64,000 nucleotides of DNA, taken from NCBI GenBank assembly GCA_902729315.2, contig LR746272.1, forward strand, positions 496,001-560,000, in the 5' to 3' direction. The position numbers were made by a program, and so were the translations under genes. Origin of the DNA: Spirodela intermedia. Its lineage: Eukaryota; Streptophyta; Magnoliopsida; Alismatales; Araceae. The first letter of the stretch is position 1; every line of letters begins with the position of its first letter. Below are positions 12,301 to 25,963 of this stretch, piece after piece. Under the pieces are notes generated by a model, which had not been told where the DNA came from, searched no databases, and was given only the letters and a program-made list of their open reading frames with translations.

Positions 12301-15300
12301 AACATACCACCTCATTTCCGTCATTCATTTACAGCAGGTGTGAAAGGTTAGTTAATTCCTACAGTTCTTTTCGTTTCATGATAGTTTTCTATAAGTATAA
12401 GACATTTAAATTCCTACAGTTTCAGACACAACCAAGATAATATATTTAACCCTTCAAGATCCAATATTCCATGCATTTCTTCAACTTCTCCCCAAATCCA
12501 ATTTGTAACTTGAAATGCAATAACCTGGATGACCCTTTACAGCAGTATGAATTTGTGTGGATATGCCAATAGAAATAGGTAAACACTAAAGTAGAGGGAT
12601 AGAGAAAGATATAGAAGAAATCAAGGGGAGGAAGAGGGTGGGAGACGAGATCAGAGAGTTAGAAAAGAAGAAGAAAAGAGCCTTGAAGGAGTTGAAGAAG
12701 GGAGAGATTACTGCATTTGTCTCCGAACACAGGCAAACAGAGCCAGCAATTGGAGCCATCGACTGTTGACTGTCCAGGGCCCAAGTGTGAGAACAAAACC
12801 AATAGAGGAACTGAGGAAAATTTGCAGGACTGCACGTAAACTCGTTCACCAAAGAATTGATAACTGCATGACTATACATTTGATATTGGTAATATCAGTC
12901 TTGGGAAGTCCCAGTCGACCAAGTGAGATCACCTGACCCTATCAACTCCTCTTTTTCAAGAGAATAACTTCTTCAAAGTGTTCATTTTAATTTCCACAGT
13001 TTCGCCATTTTGAAAGAGAGAAGCTCGAGACAACCGTTTTCTCAACGGGATTGTGCTTAATCCAAGGATCCCCAAGCAACTAGCCATTGGCGACCCAAAT
13101 TTCAAGGATAGAGAACATTAAGCAGGGGAATAAACAAACAACAAAACCCATATAGTTCAATGGATGAAGAACAGAAATGAACCAGGCAAAATGACTCAGC
13201 CATGGCCTATCCTAGTTCCTGGCCAGATCTGATCATCCAAAGGCGGATAATAAGAGGGAACCAGACTTATCTGGAGACCAGCAGATAAAATTATGAATAA
13301 ATAAAATCGATTACATAAAATAAATGGTAAACGTGAACAACAAAAAATATATAGTGTGCTTTTACACAGTCCTACCACTAACTTGGTGAAAGCCAGTCAG
13401 TCTAATGAACCGAAAACATCAGGCCTTATCCTTGTGTAGTCAGAACCCATCAGCTTATTCCATACAATGACTTAGTAAGCAGGAAGAATGAACAAAATGG
13501 CATGATTTGGCCTGAGTACGTTTGAGTCATCAGACCAAATGTTTGATATGCAAGGCATTTTCTTAGTACACAGATCCTACAATAACAAATTGATTTCATT
13601 TCTGGTCCTTGACAAGATTTGAAGACGTAGATCATTTCACTTAACGCTACGACCTATATAGGCCATCACGATTCTCTGGAACAGAGCAACTTGCCCACAT
13701 CCCAACAAGCGGAGACTGACTCAGCCGATCAATCAGTCAGACATGAAAAACCAATTTGAATCGAACATAAATCGTTTGATAAATACTTAGAGCAAATTGT
13801 CTGATAAAGATGTGTTTGGGATTATTTACACTTGTTTCAAGGTAGAGTCACACTTTTTATTCTTCTTAGAAGATAACACAAACAAAGAAAATTAAACAGC
13901 AAGCCAAAAAATAATGGATATGGAGAAAAGATAATAAATGCATATAGAAACAAGATAACCAATAAAAATAAATACAATTACCTCCCAATCATTACACACA
14001 GCAAGCATACGTTTCAAGTTACTGCACTGAGCAGCATACACTGCAGTTTCATATCTTCCCCCATCCTGCTCCGCAATTTTCTGGAAAAAAGAGAGAAACC
14101 CAATCTGAGGATCCAATCTAACGAAATAAGCACTTTTAGCGCAGCTGACATATCTGCTTATATCAACCGTCCGCAAGAATAAGGAATAAGGTCCACATTT
14201 TTTCTATCAGGTAAACATTTCGTACATTTTTATCTAAAAAAATCAGTATACTATGCCGGTTACTAAAGCACAGGTCAATGTTCACCATTTGATGTTCTGA
14301 CCTTAGTTTGAAATAAAATGTAAATCAACAATTTCGCAGGAGCATAATTAAACAATACAAAGAAAGTGAGTAGATGCCACTAATCAGATAACATTGAAAA
14401 TCAAGCAGATGAACTCCCATCAAAAGCATATAAATTATGTGGTCCCTTACACAGATGACAATATTTCCAGAATCTCAATGATTTCCAATCAGAAATTGCT
14501 GTATAGCATGCCGCAGGAGTAAAAAATCACAGATCTTGTAGCATGGAGAAAACGGATCACAAACCAGAAAATATCCCAGACAACCATTGGTATTTTCACA
14601 GACACTGGCATAAGCTACAACTTCATTTTAAGACAATGATTGCACAAGTCACAAGAAAAGGTACCGAGGGACCAGCAAAACCAAAAGTAAACTACATGGA
14701 ATATAACCTTATCTGGAACAAAATAAGCTGCAATATCAAGGTATAAGTTGCCATATCGAGCTAATATGTTGCTAAATTGTTATTGCAACATCAATTGCAA
14801 TACTTCTTCAAAAGAGTGTCAATCTTGCTCTAAAAACACAAGGTATTTGCACCCCCAATCATTATAATAGAAAAGGCAAAAACAAGGTCAGATCACGGAA
14901 GAATATTTCTTTAAACAGGAAAAATAACAACACAGTTGGTAGAACGAATACACCACGTCAAACAACTGGTGTAACTGCTTTTCACAATACTGATCCATAA
15001 ATAACGCTCTTAATCCAAACTCCAAAGCTAGTGGACAGAGGACTTGTTGAGGCACCAACCAATCCTCCTATTTTGCTTTTATACATTAACTTGCTTCAGC
15101 AAATGAAGAGCTTTGTCATCTTTACAGGGACATTTCCGAGACAGAGAACTTCTAATGTCTTGAAGAGAACCAATATTCCATGACTAATCACACATGTCGC
15201 TTCAATGACTCCCATTCTCTGCTCCATTTTAGGCCCAGATTATCCCATTGCTTAGAAGGAATGGTAAAACACTTCAAATCTGCTTTGAAGTATCTACAGT

Positions 15301-15792
15301 CTTCACATTATTCTAAATAAGTCTTCTTGAGATACAACAGACTAAGAAACATGTTGAGTAATAGAAGTGTGGCCATATATGAGTCCCCTCAAGTAATGAT
15401 TGATTATGTTGGCTAAAAGAATTGTGCACAAGAGTGTCCAAATTCAAATGCAAGGAAATGGATTCATCCGGAGTGCTTGCTGGTGTCCCATGAAACACCC
15501 AATGGATATTTTCTCCGAGGCAAAAATATGAGCAGAGAGATATCAATTGATATTTAAGAATATTCTTCAATGCTGGGAATTTGACCGTGGGTTCCATTCA
15601 ACTGCCCCTTAAAATTAGAGATATATTGCGAATTGTTGGCAAGTCTCAGCAAGCATATGCAATTGTTTAAAGAAATGTATGCAGAAAATCCTAAACCAAA
15701 ATATAGCACATAAAAAATAGTAAATAAAAAAATGCAAATATTTACTGGATGGTATAATTTATACAGTGACCTATATTAAAAGAAGCTTGCAC

Positions 15793-15845
<53 letters not shown>

Positions 15846-18800
15846 TGTGCGTGTGTGTGTGTGTTTGTGAAACATGTGAGGATTGTACCTCATATTTTTT
15901 ACGTTGACGACATGGTTCTCTACAAGGTAGAAAAATAAATCTTTTCCTCTAATCTATGTAAATAAGAGGAACGAGAGGAAAAAACGAAACCGTTGAGTTT
16001 ATAAAGTGGCATGGTGAATACGAAGTTCAAATACGTCAAGCATAATATTCCTTCGTTAGATGTATCATTCTTCTTCTGTGATTTTACACGTGTTGAGGTT
16101 TTCCACATATGCTGGTATGTGCTATGGTGTGTACTACTCACTCTCCGTTGTTCATTTCTCTAGCTTGTTGTCTGTCTGGCGTGACGTTTAGTGCATCGCC
16201 TGTGGAGACAGATCCGGGTGAGACCAGCCCCGTTCAACTTTTTTAACAAAACATAAGCCATGCGGTAGAGCATTGATTTTAACAAATCAATTTTGCTAAT
16301 TTAGGGAGACTAAATAACAATAACCATACTTCGCAATAAAATATCAAACAGACACAGAAGAATAAGTTAAAAGAGCTAAAAATAAGCTAGTTCGGAAATG
16401 ATAGAGCTCCTTGTCAGGTCATGCAAGTCTTACCTCAGAAGCACAATAGGAAGCCCACTTCCAAAGACGCCATTGATGTCCTACACCACTTTCAAGTTCA
16501 ATGGCTTGCAAGACTCTGGATTTTCCATTCTTCTCCACAGCTTCAACTGAAGGAAATTGCTCTAATCCACCAAAAGGGCATAGAGTTGCAGCACGCCAAG
16601 ACTACAGTGGAGACTGGAAATTATAAAATAAAATTTTAAATAGCTTCGGACTTAAAGACCTGTATTTTGAGTAGTTACCTGCCCAGCAGAGCGGCAGAGA
16701 TCACATGCCTCTTCCAGCCTTCCAGCCCTCAGCAAAATCCACACATCCTCTAGGAGAGATTCCTCTTGTTTCTGGTGGGAAGGCAGAATCAGAAAATATA
16801 TATCTATCTATATTACAGAGCATGGATCAGGCGCTCGAAGAAAGTAACTCCAATAGAAGGTCGATAAGCAGATACACTATGGTGTTGGAAAGTAAAATAC
16901 TAAATGTTCATCTAAACGAAGTATCTAGAGGTAACATCAACACAGATCACAGAAAACGAAAAAAACAAAGGAAAGATTCATCAGAAATAGATTGAACAAA
17001 TATATTTCGAATTGTGACAAAGACAACTTTAAGGAGAATATAGAAGGATATAATGGATAGACTCTACAAAAATTGAGAAGATACATATTCTATCCATTTT
17101 CTTTCTCACTAATACTCAAAAAGTAATAAACACTCTCAATGAAAAATAGATCCATGCTCCTAGTGCAAGCTTTCTTGAAAAACTATCCAGATCATTTATG
17201 AAAAGATCTTTGAACCCCCATGTCCTTCTCTTGATAGGGAAATCCAACAATACTTCATTATAAAAAGAAGAACCGGGAAATGGAGGAAAGAAACCAGTGG
17301 TGAAGAATTGCATCGCCACCAACTATGGCAACGCCATTGGTGGAGGGCAAGGCACAGAGCCCAACAGCAGCCATCCACTGGTCAAAAACCCACCGGCATC
17401 CACCTACCAACCAAGGATACTAAAGAAGTAACCCCACCAACATAATCATGCCTAACAGAGTTGAAGTTTTCGAGAAATGACCAGAACCTTAGGACGACCA
17501 TTCTACCGAAATATTAGCACAACATCCACAACGTGGACGAATTAGTCATCAAGGGACACCACCTTGTGTAGTATTTTAGAGGAAAATGGTCATTGGGGAA
17601 ATGTGATCCATCAAGAAAAAGAGGATTCGCCTCTAAGAGTAGAGCCAGAACCTCTAAGAGTATTGGTGATCCATCAATACTAAAAGATCTCAAATAGGCT
17701 TCGCCTCGTGAATTCCCAAAGAACCACATCCTGAGAATTTACAAATAGGTTTCATACATCAAAATGGGCCTCATCTCACCAATTGTAGATGGACCTCATC
17801 CTACGAATTTACAAATGAACTGTAACCCATTGAAAAGTCATGTGAACTTTATTTTTGTTTCGATGTCAGCAGAAATTGTCATCAAGTAGTGCGGATTCTT
17901 ATAGAAGTCATACGCAGACTTTCCCTTTTGTAATAGAATCAATAAGGGACCCAGAGGTGAGGACATGAGATGACGTGACCTTTCCATCACAATTTTCTCT
18001 TGATCCCCGACTGAGCAAGATCTCCACTACAAGCCAGAACCAAGAATGGAGGCAGTAATCTTCCTCCCACAACTGGCAAATTCTTGATGTAGACACTCCT
18101 TTGCTGAATTATTCACTGACTTCCAGGCCTCCCTCATCATTTATGATAAAGCAATCAGAAGCCCCAATATCTCTACAGATTAGATGTCCTATTTGCTCAG
18201 GATATCAAATGACTTCCCCTTGTAGGGATGTCAGATGAGGCCGAACCTGTTCAAATTCTCATTATTAATTACTCTGATAGATCGTCATGTAGTTGAAACT
18301 GCATTTCACATGACTAAACGAGCACCAAAATTGCATGACTTGGTTATTTTCTTCCGTTACCCCCTCCATAACCAGTTCTGTAAAAGCACCTATCGGCCCA
18401 CAGGCCTCGGAAGCGTGAATGAGAAATCTTCTCTTTCCAAACACTCATCAAGCTCCTGAGCGCTTCCAGGGCCATCAAATTCCTTTATTCTTTTTTTCTA
18501 AGGATCCAGCAGCCATTTTGATTCACTCCCCTGGACTAACATTTATATCATTTATCGAGCCTTCCTACAAAACCACAGAAGTTACTTAACTCAGAAATTC
18601 AACTTCTCAGAAATCTATCACCTGCAAGGACTCTCACTCCCCTTCTTTCCATTTACCGATGCTCTAGTTCCATTTCTTATCTCCACTCATACCCCATCTC
18701 TGTTTTTTTCCCCTAAATCATGACTATTTCTAACGAGGACCACTGTTCATGATTCTTTTGTAATAGATTTCTCCTCCCGAAAATCACCTACCAACACCTG

Positions 18801-21800
18801 CAATCACATAAGCGAGACAGATTTTGAAGACAGATGTGAATAAGCCACTATAATTTCACGATATTTCAACGTCACTTTTTCCCAGATAACACAACTTCTA
18901 TGCGTCTTTCTTTCTTCTTCTTTTTTCTTTTTGGCTATTGTGATCCTTTCTTTCTTCTTTCTTCTTTTTTCTACATTTAATAACACAGATCTGTTTGCTT
19001 TCCCCCCATGTTTTTACTGACATTGAGATAACATTTCGTTCTCATATAGATGGCTCACTCCCTCCTTTTCTTTCCATTGAACTTGGAGACTATTTTTCCA
19101 GGCGGTAAAACGACACTCTGTTTTTAGTCATTCAACTCAACGACGGAATGTTCTCCAGAATCCATGTGACATTAACATTGGGGTATGCCTCCCCATCCCC
19201 TTGAAGTAAATAAAGAAGTGCCTCCTCTCTCATATCACGTAATTCATTCAAAATAGCGGAATTCAAGGAGTCATGAATGAAGCATGCAAAAGCATGCGTT
19301 CATGACCCTGATTGCCTTTCCTCTTCTCTTTTCTTCATCTCATCCTATAGGCCGCAGGAGTGCTCTTGCTCGTAACACTTTTCTCAATGATGCCAGACAG
19401 AAGACAGGAAGTAACAAGAGGATCTAAATAATAATGTGATATGATAAATAAAATAAAGAACATACTCTATCATCCAAGAGTAGTTGTCCAGCTTCACGTG
19501 TAGGAGCATCAAAATCCAGGTGCTGGATTATGGCTGGGTCATCATTCTTTCGCCTCAAGTACCTCTGCGTGTGATGCCAAATGCCAGAGCTTGGAAGATA
19601 AGAACCAATGTGAGATCCTTTTACCTGTGATGGAGGCATACATTGGAAATTAAATAGTGCAGATAAAAGTTTGTTATTTGTGCAAAAATGTTTCTAAAAT
19701 CAGACAAATTTAAAAACTAATAAACTATTGCAAGTTTTTAAATTTTCTTTAATTCCTATCTGAAATTATTGATAAAAACATCCTAAACGCCCTGTTACAT
19801 GAAGAAAAACCGAAACTCGGTCCTAAAAACTACAAAGTTAAAAAAAAATTCTAGAACGCAGGAAAAAAATGCCAATGTCCTGAATTTTGGTAAATGTTGA
19901 ATAAGGACTCCCATGGCGCATGTACAATTCAGGGGAAATTCTCATGGAAGGACGGTGAAATGGGAACCAGCTAATGCTTGAACTGTTATATTTAAGACAA
20001 CAATTTATCAATAATCTTAGTCAATTGAACATACACCAAGATAGAAGGGCATATGATACTGCCTAATTTCATTCTAAATCAGCAACATGTGAAACACGTT
20101 AAACAGAAGTTTGAAAAGTATAAGATGCTGCCGGTTTTCCAAGATTTTGACAAATTAAATGCTCTAAGAAGCAGTTTTTTTATTCCAACGATTGGCAACT
20201 GGAGAACGTTTTTTAGAGGCATTCCAAAAGTAGTAAAAAAGGGAGCTTTTAAGTTTATATAAAGAGACATTTCTAACATAGAGAGCAGTCTAGTCTGTCC
20301 TGGATACAGAAACATTTATAATGTATGTTTAAATAAATGAATGGAAAAAAAAAACTGAAACCAGTACATATGATCCAGCCAGTAACAGATTTACAATGAG
20401 ACCCAACTAAAATTTGGTTTTTATTCTTCACACAGGTGATACTTGACTAAAGGAGAAGAAAGAATTCTTGATACTTTGCATCATACAAGAAAATGTCCAT
20501 GAGAATTCGTCAATACCTTCTTGTCCAAATCAAGAGCGTCTGAAGCTAATCCTTCTAACCACTGAACAATTCGAAGACAAAGCTGTGCTGTAATGTCGTT
20601 TGCTACAAATTGGCAAGCTTCTTGATGGGAAGTAGCAGGAGACTGGTAAATTAAATCATAATGAAAAGATCGAAACACAGAACAATTAGATCAAGAGACC
20701 ATTAAAAACCACTCAAGATATATACAAAGAAGTTACAAGACGATCATCAAAAGTTACCAGAATCAAATCCTCAGATGGTTCCTCGTTCCCTGCAGAACAG
20801 TAAATAAGTTCTTTCAACATCTAAAGCATAACTATTGAAATAATAATAAGAATAGACTACACAAGTAAAGTACAATTTTCCCACTGAAAACATGTCAACT
20901 AAAGCAACCGACCTAGCATATGACACTAAAAAATCTGAAAGGCAAACCACAATAAGAGGAAATATAATTTATTTTTTTAAGCATAAAACATTTAACCAGT
21001 AACTTTTACGTCCTCAAAAACTTGATGAAGTACAATTCCAAGCACTTTGTCCGTTGCATATAAATTTTGGCAAAATTAAAGAAGCTCTTCTAGGCCATTA
21101 ACAAAAATAAAATATATTTATTGCAACCACCAACGAACAAGTTTCTCTATCCAATCCAACAAGCAAAAAGATAGTGAAGAGCAGGCCTCCTTTAGATTCT
21201 TAGAGTATAAATGCCTACCGCACACATTGGCCCAAAACTAGGCAGTGATAGTCATTCCACTTAGACCAGTGTCTAGTTGGGATTTTTAGCACAGCAACAG
21301 ATCACCAAGATTCTTAGAATGGAAAAGTAGGAGTGGCTAACACAATAACGTAGCTGTCACATTCAAGAAATAATATTGATTTTTACCCAACAGAAGATCT
21401 CAGTGCATTTTTTCTCCTAAAAAAAACAATCTCTACAGAGTGGACAATTCGTAATTTTCCTCCCCGGAACAAACTCTCCAGATCTTCTCCTAGCCTATCC
21501 TGTAGGTTTGCCCTTTCCAAAAGCACCGTGTTTCCTATCCCTACATATTATCTATTCTCCCAAAAATTATTTAGAATTATTTGCTTTATGAAGCATATTT
21601 ATGGGACATGAATGGTAATATGTATCTCGACCGGCTATCCAGTGTAGTATCCCCACATTCGTTCTGAAATATTCTTTTTTTCTTATTCCTCACGACAAGT
21701 TCCACCAGATCTGCTGATATTCTATCCCAAAGCTCCTCTTTTTAAAAATATTACATTTATACTCCAACTTGGCGTTAGTATCTCACAAAATGTTTTGAAT

Positions 21801-24800
21801 ATTTTGCCAAGAACACACAGTTAAATATAATCTTCATACACTATCTCATTTATTTTTTACACCTTTCATTCTCATATGTTCACCACTATCCTATATACAT
21901 TAATGATGTGTAAAACCACCTTCCTTAAACAGAATCTCGAATGATAACAGAGAACCACACATCTATTTGAATGCATCAACACAGTGGACTAAGCCAAAAT
22001 ATCCATCTACCCTTGTAGCTAGTAACCAATTAATCTGAACTTTCTCTTCCTCTTCTCCCTCGATCTCCAACTTTGAAACTGATGTCATCACCGGAGTAGG
22101 AGAAGCCAAAATAACACAAAGTTGGCAGAGCTCGCCTATACTCTCCATTACTCGTGCCTCTATGCATCTCAAGTACCAGAAAAACAAAAATACCCTCAAT
22201 GAGCTAGAAGACATATGAAACCATCACAACAGCACCAGCTCGTGTAGCCTCAAGAGGTACTGAATCTTGTATGATCATAACTTATGAAAAAGATGAAATT
22301 GATCAGTAGGGAACCTGAGCAGCCCTATCTACATTCATGGCACCTCCATTATAAATCCTCAATGCCTCTGCAGTTCAACCCTATTTGACTTGATCACGTA
22401 TCTCCTCCAGGTTAACAAATATTCAACAGGGTTTCCTGTTTGCCTTCCGTCTTCTATTAATAATCACTACCCGAGTGATCAGCGATTTTTTCTTGACAAG
22501 ACCAAATCATGAAACATAGGCGTCAACTAAACAGGCGCATGATACTAAACACTAGTGCCTGTTTCTACATCAGTAAAAATCGGATATCTGCCTTACTTCA
22601 GATGTGCAACTCCATAATTCAGACAGTGTCAAGTCAATGTTACAGGCCTCATCAGCCTCAGCCAAAACACCTCGAGCTCCAAGAAAACCTCAAAACCATC
22701 TCTTTTCCTCCACAGATACAGCCAGATTAACAAAAATTAATGAAGGTTTTTAGACACCTGATCCACATTTTTACACACCTAATCCTAAGTCAGTACACAG
22801 GAGCTTCAGATCCACATTTTTTTGCCACAAAATTTAATACCAAAAACTGAATGCCAACGGAAGGAGCTCTGAACTAGAAACTCGGTTGCAACTCCAAACA
22901 TCCTCTCCAGCATCACCAATCTAGAAAATAACCCATTCAAATAACGACCGTGATCTACCAATGTCATTTGCACCTGGCAACTCTGTGGGAACTTGAACTG
23001 TAGCTAATCCCACCTTCCAGAAAAACAAGTGGGATATAAACACAAGAGGAGAAAATGAGATGAACTGCATCATGGAGCAGAATGTCCAACGGCCTGCCTG
23101 GAATTTCCTTCCATCCAGTGCAGATAAAAATAAAAAATTCCAACAGGCGAGGTTAAAAAAGAAATAATTAGGAACATTTTGAAACAGCTTTTTGCCCTGT
23201 CCTATGATGATTGTACTTTTACCAGATTATCAGCCATACGGGAAATTTGGCACCGCAATGTAAATTAAGATAAGGACAAAATGGTGTTCAAGCACGGCTA
23301 ATTAAAGATACATTTCAATCACACTTTGTACAGAATCGATGGAACTTTTATACTAAGTGGTTAGAGATTGATTTCCTTTCCCAAAGAGATACCAAAGAAG
23401 TGACCAAGAAGCTGCCTCATCGAGTAGGAGCCTAGCTTTTTGTCGCATTAACTTATCCTCCACAACTCGATGTCTCCCAATACCTCCATATCTGAAATAA
23501 AATCAGAAATTAGAAGAATCATAAATAGCACGCGCTGATATGTATGGTTCTCTTCATAAACTTAGGACAATTTAGAAAAATAATAGAAAGAGGTAGATTT
23601 TCTATCCCAGAATCAAAGAGGTACTGTGACATTAAATAGTTATTATTTACAGTGTACCATCATTTCCCTGGCTTGGAGACCGAGGAGACAATATCTTCCT
23701 GATCAAACCAGGCAAAGAGCTTGCCCGTGCATGGGAATAGAATTGTTATCGTAACAGGCAAACACACAACCTGTCCAATTGGAAGATTAGTTGTAGAATA
23801 AATGTAGGCTTATCTATAATTTTCACTGTTTTCCTGTTTTATAACTGTAATTTATTTACCCACACTATGTCCAATTGAAAGAATAATCAGCACAGGGCAG
23901 GTTTTGTTGGTTTAGGAGAAGACAGTGAACAGTGATTGAATTGTTCATTGTCCAGAAACTACCAAACAATGGCTAAATTGCCTTTTAAAGTTTGTGTATA
24001 TTGTTCGTTCAGTTAACATATAGGGAATTTTCATCACTTCATTAAAAATCAGTTAAAGTCGGTTAAGCATGGGAAGATACGAAAGAAACTTACGAAAATA
24101 TGCAAAAAGATTATCGTCGTCCCAACCACGGGAAAGAGGAATGATCCAGCGTGCATCTAGTGTGTGATTTATATAAGTCATAAAAGAGAACCAAATGGAA
24201 CAGTCCCAAGGTACATGAAAACTGCTGGTGATAAAAGTCATTTATGCTGTTTGTAAAAAGAACCAACAACTACAGAACTGCTGCGGGTACAACTGCAGAT
24301 GAATCTTTGGAACAGTATGCATAAAGAGAAGAATCACTCCGACTTAAGTAAAGCATAACCAACCTAATTGATTCAAAGACATCTCGACATGTGTTCTTGA
24401 ACCGCAAGATCAGATCAGCAAATGGAAGTAATCCTGCAACAGAAAAGAAACAAGAATGAGGAACAAAATATCTGATCATTTGAACGTGTTAATTTTTTAT
24501 CATCAATATTGAAGAATAAGGAAAGCACGGTTCTTATTCAAATTAAAATACAAGAACCAAATATTCCTATTTTTAAACATCTTCCAGTTGCAACTTGTGA
24601 TGAACCCAAATTATGAGCAACGATATCTAGAACCCCTTTCAAGGTTCGTTTATTCTGTTTCGTGAGTACAAACAACTCATTTCGAATCTGATTTATTATA
24701 TGTATATATGTATATATGTCGCATGCATTGTCACCCTTGTCACCTTTAAAAGAAGCCCTATGGAGCAATTTAAAATTAGCCGTCCTTGAGACACAAAGAG

Positions 24801-25963
24801 AAACAATCATCCTCAAGCTCAGAGAGCATTCTAAAAAGTTATTTAAATTTAACCCAAACAGCATACGGCCACCACTCCAGAAACATGTTTACAAAACAAA
24901 ACGCACACTTACAAGCACTTACCAAATATCTCCAGTTTTCCAGTGATGTGGCGATCACTTATATCAGAGTCTGATAAACCGAAACAATGCTATTAAAATC
25001 ATAAGCCTTGCGCAGACAATTAAGGATTGGAAGTTCGAAGCTGAATTTCCCAGTAAATTATGATATTCATGTTTACACAAGTGGCATATCAGAATGTTTG
25101 ATGTACAAGCAGCATGTTCCTGTCATAGTTCACAGTTTCATGGCTCCTTGAAGTGCAGGGAAAAATTTATGCAGTCAATGATTTTTCCAACCTTGAAGTG
25201 CAGAATCAAGGAGGGAAGCAAACATAGTGAATGTTGCCTCCTCCCCAGCATCAACTGAGACTTCATCTTCTTGCTTGATGGATGTCAGCGGTGGGCCAGC
25301 ATGGTGATGTGTCGCTTCAGAACCTAGGTTCAGCCTGGGGGATGAATGAGCATCGATGGAAGCTCTTCTCTTTGACGAAATTGGCATTCTAAATTCTCCT
25401 TCAAAGCCTTCGGCCTCATAACTGTCAACCTCTTGCTTGATTTCTTCAAGAAGAAGCGCAGCATTGGGTCGCCTTTGAATGCTGTTGTCGTCATAGAGAA
25501 GCCGGGCTTGGGCGAATTTCGAACCAGAGTTAAGGTGGAGTAGCGGAGAGGGTGAAGACGAGAGCCTCTTCCTGGGCACAGTAAGCAAACAAGCAATGCC
25601 ACTTCAAGCCTAAGAGTGAAAATTCTACGACTCACTATAACAAAGGGCGATATATCCAATTATGCCCGGCGAAACTACAGGTCGACGGACCAAAGGCAAC
25701 TATAACGTAGAACACGACCCGGCTGATGCTACCATTTTTCGCCGTTGTGGTCGAATCAACCCACAGATGGATCTCTAAATGCAGGGACGGAAGCGAGAAA
25801 CTCCCAATCGCATCCCCATCACAATCACCCAGACCTGAAAATGAAAATGTGGAAAGAGGGATTGCAGCCGGTGCCCCAACCTGTAACGACGGTACTGCTC
25901 CCTCTCACTCAGATCCTTCGCGTCGAAGTAACTGGGAGAAGTTTCCATCTCCGGGCCATCCAT
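5690..25963 (-). CDS. NUP107: Nuclear pore protein NUP107
   Basis: A complete 24-exon gene encoding 1090 residues, close to the 1077 of Arabidopsis NUP107, a scaffold subunit of the Y-shaped (Nup107-160) nuclear pore subcomplex. Exons: 25963-25881, 25571-25192, 24433-24364, 23491-23376, 20789-20758, 20642-20517, 19624-19466, 16771-16679, 16601-16434, 14080-13982, 12092-11860, 11789-11732, 10796-10708, 10590-10459, 9886-9764, 9432-9334, 9245-9054, 8193-8019, 7495-7339, 6796-6594, 6509-6368, 6276-6116, 6013-5897, 5755-5690. All phases close. Landmarks are METSPSYFDAKDLSEREQYR at the N-terminus, GIWHHTQRYL, LRAGRLEEACDLCRSAGQ, SWPQHVIDQQPRDL, NILFREFALISLWRVP, ATAMLCLASGECLRPDA, YIVRGLCRRCCLPELVL and LFSRQQLQEFLLFERD. 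Introns reach 2.7 kb. Exon 4 ends at a donor that begins GA rather than GT; see findings. Confidence 0.95.
5828..5861. repeat. AAT trinucleotide microsatellite
   Basis: A run of TAA/AAT units in the last intron of NUP107 (5756-5896), about 35 bases downstream of the exon 23 donor. Confidence 0.9.
6069..6097. repeat. GA microsatellite in NUP107 intron 22
   Basis: A perfect AG dinucleotide tract about 20 bases inside the intron after exon 22. On the transcribed strand it reads as a CT tract. Confidence 0.9.
6322..6356. repeat. GA microsatellite in NUP107 intron 21
   Basis: A perfect AG tract close to the donor of exon 21, in the same relative position as the tract after exon 22. On the transcribed strand it is pyrimidine-rich. 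Confidence 0.9.
6822..7095. repeat. Tandem duplication of about 156 bp in NUP107 intron 19
   Basis: Two diverged copies lie head to tail: about 6822-6945 and 6978-7095. Both contain the core atcaaa followed by ATT repeats, then a block around catattgctccatgcatc and ggagatgagatcaaact. The offset between matching blocks is about 156 bases. Confidence 0.8.
15791..15871. repeat. Compound AT/TG microsatellite
   Basis: A short AT run followed by a long TG run with two interruptions, in NUP107 intron 9 (14081-16433). Confidence 0.9.
16772..19465. other. Long NUP107 intron 7
   Basis: A 2.7-kb intron between exons 7 and 8. It contains moderately GC-rich stretches unlike the other introns (for example 17280-17420), perhaps from old insertions, but I found no transposase or reverse transcriptase motif, no terminal repeats and no credible open frame. 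Confidence 0.5.
20790..23375. other. Long NUP107 intron 4
   Basis: A 2.6-kb intron whose 5' end, in the frame-consistent model, begins GA rather than GT. No mobile-element coding motif or missing NUP107 exon was found in it: the flanking protein sequence YLFGKG-NEEPSEDLIL is already continuous with the family pattern. Confidence 0.5.

Noticed and set aside
16421-16995. Plus-strand open frames around 16.4-17.0 kb
   Set aside because: They are antisense to NUP107 exons 8 and 9, which read correctly on the minus strand.
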